Part shown: positions 7,431-11,077 of the stretch, piece by piece
How positions within the stretch are numbered: position 1 is the first letter of the stretch
Layout of the letters: every line of letters begins with the position of its first letter
Origin: Parvicella sp041583015
GTDB lineage: Bacteria; Bacteroidota; Bacteroidia; Flavobacteriales_D; Parvicellaceae
Reading direction: 5' to 3'
Assembly (NCBI GenBank): GCA_041583015.1
Contig: JBFHGR010000105.1
Location: 1 to 11,077, forward strand
DNA: 11,077 nt
The notes under the pieces: generated by a model
The model's input: only the letters and a program-made list of their open reading frames with translations
The model's database searches: none
Told to the model about the DNA's origin: nothing
Position numbers and translations under genes: made by a program

Positions 7431-8834
7431 ATGACGAAGATAAAATTTGGAACAGATGGTTGGAGAGCAATCATTGCACAGGAGTTTACTGTGGAGAACG
7501 TTGCAAGAGTTTCAATTGCAACAGGAGAATGGGTTAAGAAGAATTATGAGAATCCGAAAATAGTAATTGGACACGATTGTAGATTTGCAGGAGAATTATT
7601 TGCAGAGACAGCAACTAAAGTGTTTGCATCACAAGGTATTAAAGTTTTATTGGCAAAAGGATTTGTTAGTACTCCTATGGTTTCTTTGGGAACAGTTAAA
7701 GAAAATGCAAGTTTAGGGGTTGTCCTAACTGCTAGTCATAATCCACCAGCTTATAATGGATATAAATTAAAAGGGCATTTTGGAGGACCTCTAAGTCCTG
7801 AAGATGTTCAGGTTATAGAAGATGAGATTCCTGAAACAAATAATGTAGACTTATCTGCTTCCATGGAAGATCTTGAGGCAGCAGGCTTGTTGGAGTATAT
7901 AGACTTAGAGACTATGTATGTAAAACATGTGGAAGCTAATTTTGATTTAGAGGCTATAAAAAAATCGGGATTGAACTTTGCTTATGATGCTATGTATGGG
8001 GCAGGGCAAGATGTGATGAAAAGAATTTTACCTGATTGTACTTTTTTACATTGTGAGCATAATCCCACTTTTCATGGACAAGCACCGGAGCCAATTGCTA
8101 AAAATTTAGTTGAATTTTCAGAACTGATTAAATCAAGGGGGAATATTGCTGCAGGTTTGGCAACTGATGGAGATGCTGACAGAATTGGGTTGTATAACTC
8201 TAAAGGGGAATTCGTAGATTCTCATCATATTTTATTGTTACTTACTCACTACTTACATAAAGTAAAAGGATTGACTGGTAAAGTGGTAGTTGCTGCTAGT
8301 ACTACTCCAAGGGTAGGAAGATTAGCGAAAATGTGGAATCTTGATTTTGACATGGTTAAAATTGGATTTAAATACATTGCTGCACAAATGATCACAGAAG
8401 ATGTTCTGGTTGGAGGTGAAGAAAGTGGTGGTATTGCTATTGCTGGTCATATTCCAGAAAGAGATGGTATATGGATGGGATTAGTGATGTTTGAATTTAT
8501 GGCTAAGTCCGGAAAAACTTTGGAGCAACTAGTTCAAGAGGTATATGATCTTGTTGGTGAATTCAAATATTGGAGAGATGATTTACATCTTAAGGAAGAG
8601 GTTAAACAAGATGTGATTGCAAAATTGAAAGCAGGACATTTTAAAAACTTTGGACCTTATGTTATTGAAGAAGTTCAAACTATTGATGGATTTAAATTTA
8701 TCTTTAATGAAGATGAGTGGTTGATGATTAGACCATCTGGAACAGAGCCTGTATTGAGAGCATATGCGGAATCTAAAACTTTAGACGGAGCAAAGGCTAT
8801 TTTAAAGGCTGCAAAAGAATCACTAGGTATTTAA
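7431..8834 (+). CDS. Phosphoglucomutase/phosphomannomutase family phosphohexomutase
   Basis: This 467-residue cytosolic enzyme has the normal length for the alpha-D-phosphohexomutase family and all four domains. Domain 1 begins KFGTDGWRAII and holds the catalytic phosphoserine loop TASHNP (Ser102). The metal-binding loop DGDADR gives Asp246, Asp248 and Asp250. The sugar-recognition loop GGEESGG (328-334) is intact. Domain 4 carries the phosphate-binding loop RPSGTEP (434-440). The enzyme would interconvert hexose 1- and 6-phosphates, linking glycolysis to glycan and cell-wall precursor synthesis. It lacks the usual GlmM-type N-terminus, so phosphoglucosamine mutase is less likely, but glucose versus mannose preference cannot be read from the sequence. 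The ATG follows an AG-rich stretch (AGAGAAGAAG). The promoter is unclear: TATTTTCG at 7397-7404 is one base off the -7 consensus but lacks a well-placed -33 element. A strong terminator follows. Confidence 0.95.
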   Translation: MTKIKFGTDGWRAIIAQEFTVENVARVSIATGEWVKKNYENPKIVIGHDCRFAGELFAETATKVFASQGIKVLLAKGFVSTPMVSLGTVKENASLGVVLTASHNPPAYNGYKLKGHFGGPLSPEDVQVIEDEIPETNNVDLSASMEDLEAAGLLEYIDLETMYVKHVEANFDLEAIKKSGLNFAYDAMYGAGQDVMKRILPDCTFLHCEHNPTFHGQAPEPIAKNLVEFSELIKSRGNIAAGLATDGDADRIGLYNSKGEFVDSHHILLLLTHYLHKVKGLTGKVVVAASTTPRVGRLAKMWNLDFDMVKIGFKYIAAQMITEDVLVGGEESGGIAIAGHIPERDGIWMGLVMFEFMAKSGKTLEQLVQEVYDLVGEFKYWRDDLHLKEEVKQDVIAKLKAGHFKNFGPYVIEEVQTIDGFKFIFNEDEWLMIRPSGTEPVLRAYAESKTLDGAKAILKAAKESLGI

Positions 8835-8842
8835 TAGTGTTT

Positions 8843-8875
8843 AAAAGGAGAATAAAGTTGTTCTCCTTTTGTTTG
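8843..8875 (+). terminator. Rho-independent terminator after the phosphohexomutase gene
   Basis: A perfect 10-bp stem (AAAAGGAGAA at 8843-8852, TTCTCCTTTT at 8861-8870) surrounds an 8-nt loop. It is followed by a T-rich tail (TTTTGTTTGTT). It starts 9 nt after the stop codon. The tail also provides the -33 TTTG of the next gene's promoter. Confidence 0.85.
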
Positions 8876-8898
8876 TTATTGAAAATTGACTAAATTTG
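8868..8898 (+). promoter_or_regulatory. Probable promoter of the HTH-Fic gene
   Basis: TTTG (8868-8871), a 19-nt spacer and TAAATTTG (8891-8898) match the Bacteroidota promoter pattern at both elements. Transcription would begin near 8902, leaving a leader of about 18 nt before the ATG at 8921. The -33 element lies inside the 3' arm and tail of the preceding terminator. Confidence 0.7.
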
Positions 8899-8917
8899 TC
8901 AAAGAAATATATGTCAA
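8886..8917. promoter_or_regulatory. GTCAA half-site cluster over the Fic promoter, possible operator
   Basis: TTGAC (8886-8890) and GTCAA (8898-8902) form an inverted repeat with a 7-bp gap that encloses the -7 box. A third GTCAA lies at 8913-8917, 15 bp on. Short dyads over a promoter are typical of autorepression by XRE-type HTH proteins, and the gene downstream encodes such a domain. The arms are only 5 bp, so this is tentative. Confidence 0.35.
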
Positions 8918-8920
8918 ATC

Positions 8921-9991
8921 ATGAGAACGTTCGGTAATATTATTAAAAACAAGAGAATTGAGAATTCATTAACACTTGTCGATTTAATGAAGTTGACAAT
9001 GATTGATACCGCTATTCTTAGTAAGATTGAGAAGGGAAGAAGAGTGGCTACTAAAGAACAGGTTTCTTTACTAGTAGAAGCACTAAATCTTGATAAAAAA
9101 AATGCTATTACAACATGGTTATCTGATAGAATCCTAAATGAGATTGCCTATGAAGAATTTGGTTTTGAAGCTCTAAAAGCTGCTGAGGATCAAATGAAAT
9201 ACACTTCATCTGTAAAAACTAATAAACAGTCTTCGCTGCCTGTTGGTGTACAATCTATACTGAGTGAAATAGATTTATTACACAAAGAGTGGGTAAGTAA
9301 AAAGCCTTTGAGTCAATTGCAGTTGGATAAAATGTCGGAATATTTTAGCACACAATACACATACAATAGTAATCAGATAGAAGGTAATACACTTACTTTT
9401 CAAGAAACACATTTAGTAGTGAATGAAGGATTGACAATTAGTGGTAAAAGTGTTCGAGAGCATTTAGAGGCAGTCAATCACAATGAAGCAATTAAATATT
9501 TAAATGAAATTGTTGCAGATAAGATTGTATTCTCTGAAAAACTAGTCAAAGATTTACATTATTTAATACTAAATTCTATCAACAGAGATTATGCTGGTAA
9601 ATATAGAGACGTTCCGGTAAGGATCACTGGAAGTGAACATGTTCCTTGTCAGCCATTTTTAATAAATAAAGGAATGGAAGATGTTTTTGTATTCTATGAA
9701 AATAATAAAGATACAATGCATCCTGTTATTCTGGCTGCGGAGATGCATGAGCAGATTGTGAGTGTACATCCTTTTCTAGATGGTAATGGTAGGACTTCAA
9801 GATTGGTAATGAATCTCATATTGCTTCAAGCGGGTTTCCCAATTGCCAATATTAAAGGTGATATGAAAAGTAGAATGAAATATTATGCTGCTTTGGAGTC
9901 TTGTAGAAAAGAAGGAAAACACGATTTTTACCTTCTCGTAGCAGATGCTGTAAAATTTTCACTAGAAGAACACATAAATATGGTTGGGTAA
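8921..9991 (+). CDS. XRE-HTH/Fic domain protein (predicted AMPylase, class II inhibited)
   Basis: This 356-residue protein has an N-terminal XRE-type helix-turn-helix (residues 4-58, with LSKIEKGRRVATKEQ as recognition part and turn). A helical linker follows, then a Fic domain. The Fic core motif is HPFLDGNGRTSR (283-294), with catalytic His283 and the Asp287 and Arg291 needed for metal and nucleotide binding. All key residues are present, so the protein should transfer AMP, or another nucleotide phosphate, to a hydroxyl side chain of a target protein. The SNQIEG motif (150-155, Glu154) matches the inhibitory [ST]xxxE[GN] helix placed before the Fic core, as in class II enzymes, so its basal activity is probably self-restrained. 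The flap region ITGSEHVPCQPFLI is present. No separate antitoxin gene is adjacent, consistent with built-in inhibition. HTH-Fic fusions are known; the target here is not. The ATG at 8911 is out of frame, so 8921 is the start. Confidence 0.92.
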   Translation: MRTFGNIIKNKRIENSLTLVDLMKLTMIDTAILSKIEKGRRVATKEQVSLLVEALNLDKKNAITTWLSDRILNEIAYEEFGFEALKAAEDQMKYTSSVKTNKQSSLPVGVQSILSEIDLLHKEWVSKKPLSQLQLDKMSEYFSTQYTYNSNQIEGNTLTFQETHLVVNEGLTISGKSVREHLEAVNHNEAIKYLNEIVADKIVFSEKLVKDLHYLILNSINRDYAGKYRDVPVRITGSEHVPCQPFLINKGMEDVFVFYENNKDTMHPVILAAEMHEQIVSVHPFLDGNGRTSRLVMNLILLQAGFPIANIKGDMKSRMKYYAALESCRKEGKHDFYLLVADAVKFSLEEHINMVG

Positions 9992-10012
9992 GTAATTGCC
10001 CAGCCTTTTTTT
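9982..10012 (+). terminator. Rho-independent terminator overlapping the Fic stop codon
   Basis: GGTTGGGTAA (9982-9991) pairs with TTGCCCAGCC (9996-10005) over 10 bp, counting two G-U pairs in RNA. The loop is 4 nt and seven T residues follow (10006-10012). The 5' arm contains the last two codons and the TAA of the Fic gene. The tract ends one base before the converging smpB stop. Read from the other strand there is no T-tract, so it serves the Fic transcript. Confidence 0.8.
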
Positions 10013-10013
10013 G

Positions 10014-10469
10014 TTATCTGAAAGCTTTCATCTTTCGATCCATTTCTCTTTTGTCATCTTTCGCTTTAAGGTCTTGACGCTTGTCATGAATCTTTTTTCC
10101 TTGCGCTAATTTGATTTCTATTTTAGCATGACCTTTAGGAGTAATAAACATTTTATATGGAATCAAGGCGAGGCCTTTCATTTTTAACTTTCTGTCTATC
10201 TTATTAATTTCGGATCTATTAAGCAAAAGTTTTCTATCTCTTCTTAATTCGTGTTTTTCAAAACTGGCATTTTTGTATTCATTAATGGTCATGTTTCTAA
10301 TAAATACTTCATTATTTACAATAACACAGTATGCTTCAACAATACTTGCTTTGCTTTCTCGGATAGATTTAATCTCAGTTCCGAGTAATTGAATTCCAGC
10401 AGTATAACTTTCTAGAAATTCATATTCGAACTTCGCTTTCTTATTTCTGATATTTATTGCTCCTGCCAT
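10014..10469 (-). CDS. smpB: SsrA-binding protein SmpB
   Basis: SmpB binds tmRNA (SsrA) and brings it to stalled ribosomes for trans-translation. From the ATG at 10469 the protein is 151 residues, normal for the family. It begins MAGAINIRNKKAKFEYEF, which matches the usual 'I..NKKA.FdY' start of SmpB. The OB-fold core includes AGIQLLGTEIKSIRESKASI and EAYCVI. The basic C-terminal tail (GKKIHDKRQDLKAKDDKREM) is the part that enters the mRNA channel. An in-frame ATG at 10493 would add eight residues (MLLIFAIE), but those codons contain the promoter -7 box, so 10469 is the better start. The gene converges on the Fic gene and lies downstream of the TerB-DnaJ gene on the same strand. The tmRNA gene is not in this window. 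Confidence 0.96.
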   Translation of the reverse strand: MAGAINIRNKKAKFEYEFLESYTAGIQLLGTEIKSIRESKASIVEAYCVIVNNEVFIRNMTINEYKNASFEKHELRRDRKLLLNRSEINKIDRKLKMKGLALIPYKMFITPKGHAKIEIKLAQGKKIHDKRQDLKAKDDKREMDRKMKAFR

Positions 10470-10477
10470 TTCTATTG

Positions 10478-10485
10478 CAAAGATA
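10478..10485 (-). promoter_or_regulatory. Probable -7 box of the smpB promoter
   Basis: TATCTTTG on the minus strand matches TAnnTTTG exactly. It lies 8 nt before the chosen ATG, so the transcript would have a leader of only a few bases. No good TTG -33 element stands at the expected distance, so this is moderately supported. Confidence 0.45.
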
Positions 10486-10524
10486 AGTAACACGATGAAA
10501 AAGGAGGAATTTTTGACGAGAATG

Positions 10525-11077
10525 TTAGTTCTCTCCTCTAGATTTCATAATTGTTTCGTAAGCATTCTGAATTTTTTGAAATGACTTTTTTGCTTTTAAC
10601 CTTGTTGCTTCATCTTCATTGGAGAATTTATCTGGATGATTTTTCTTAGCTAAACTTCTATATGCCTTTTTCACTTCAGCAGTAGTGGCATCTTTTTTTA
10701 TTCCTAAGATAGCGTACTCATTCTGGGAAGCAATTTTGATGTATTTGGCTTTCAGGCTTTCGTAACCAGCACCTGCATACCCCATTACTGATGCAATCTC
10801 ATCAATGACTTTTATTTCTTCTCTTACAATAGCACCATCGGCTTTAGCTAATTGAAAGAGGTATTCAAGTAAGTATTTCCTTTGTGCCAACGGCATTGTT
10901 TCCAGTATGAGTTTGGCTGCTTTTTGATGAGGGTAGTCCATTTTAAGGACGTCTTTAAGCATTTTAATTCTAATCGAAGCAAAGTTTTTGGGAAACTGCT
11001 CGTAAAAGAACTTTTTGACAAATTCCAACTCACTTTTTAGAACTTTACCGTCAGATTTCATTACGGCAGCAGTAAGA
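10525..11077 (-). CDS. TerB-DnaJ (DjlA-like) co-chaperone, partial at 5' end
   Basis: The visible part contains a TerB-like helical domain followed by a C-terminal J domain. Counting from the ATG at 11061, TerB elements are VMKSDGKVLKSELEFVKKFF and FQLAKADGAIVREEIKVI. The J domain (about residues 114-175) begins NEYAILGIKKDATTAEVKKA and has the HPD motif at 142-144 that stimulates DnaK ATPase. The frame stays open upstream of that ATG to the edge and reads LTAAV, which continues the usual TerB helix before 'MK.DGKV'. The ATG at 11061 is thus probably internal and the true start lies outside the window. Full-length relatives often carry a Gly-rich or membrane N-terminus, which cannot be checked here. 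The stop is 55 nt before smpB, with at most a weak imperfect hairpin between them. Confidence 0.88.
   Translation of the reverse strand, partial: LTAAVMKSDGKVLKSELEFVKKFFYEQFPKNFASIRIKMLKDVLKMDYPHQKAAKLILETMPLAQRKYLLEYLFQLAKADGAIVREEIKVIDEIASVMGYAGAGYESLKAKYIKIASQNEYAILGIKKDATTAEVKKAYRSLAKKNHPDKFSNEDEATRLKAKKSFQKIQNAYETIMKSRGEN

Noticed and set aside
10501..10538. Nested hairpin after the TerB-DnaJ gene on the minus strand (GAGAA/TTCTC within AGGAG/CTCCT, then a T-run).
   Set aside because: The stems are only 5 bp, partly within the coding end, and the inner and outer parts are separated by unpaired bases; too weak to call a terminator.

Overview
The window looks like a chromosomal segment of a Bacteroidota species, probably from the Flavobacteriales or a related order. 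The DNA is AT-rich. Four genes are preceded by good matches to the Bacteroidota -7 box TAnnTTTG, and classical Shine-Dalgarno sites are mostly absent. The encoded SmpB, TerB-DnaJ protein, secreted TPR-CHAT protein and HTH-Fic protein are all of types common in that phylum. No rRNA, tRNA, insertion sequence or CRISPR array was seen.

Layout. Positions 1-6740 are all on the minus strand. Read in transcription order they hold a GAF-like/Fis-HTH regulator (6740-5601), a possible 62-residue protein (5496-5308), a 1257-residue exported TPR-CHAT caspase-like protein (5235-1462), and a UPF1/Dna2-type SF1 helicase that runs off the left edge (1461-1). The helicase frame begins directly after the CHAT stop codon, in the same frame, and has no ATG, GTG or TTG for about 90 codons. 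Positions 6741-6936 form a divergent control region with an 18-bp palindrome and a regularly spaced array of TTAAGT/GCTTAA hexamers. It lies between the regulator and two small plus-strand genes (79 and 47 residues). Next on the plus strand come a phosphohexomutase (7431-8834) with a strong terminator, and an XRE-HTH/Fic protein (8921-9991) with its own promoter, a possible operator and a terminator overlapping its stop codon. Converging on these from the right are smpB (10469-10014) and a TerB-DnaJ co-chaperone gene cut by the right edge (11077-10525).

How the genes may work together. The right half (phosphohexomutase, Fic, SmpB, TerB-DnaJ) is a set of separately transcribed housekeeping or stress genes. 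The left half is the unusual part. The regulator carries a C-terminus resembling the AAA+ lid plus Fis helix-turn-helix of NtrC-type activators, but no AAA+ core. It sits beside a phased operator-like array that overlaps its own promoter and faces two unrecognised small proteins, one of them probably membrane-inserted. The array is the best candidate for an undescribed control circuit. The CHAT/helicase junction is the best candidate for an unusual translation start, readthrough or deletion event. All functional links here are inferred from gene order and sequence motifs.
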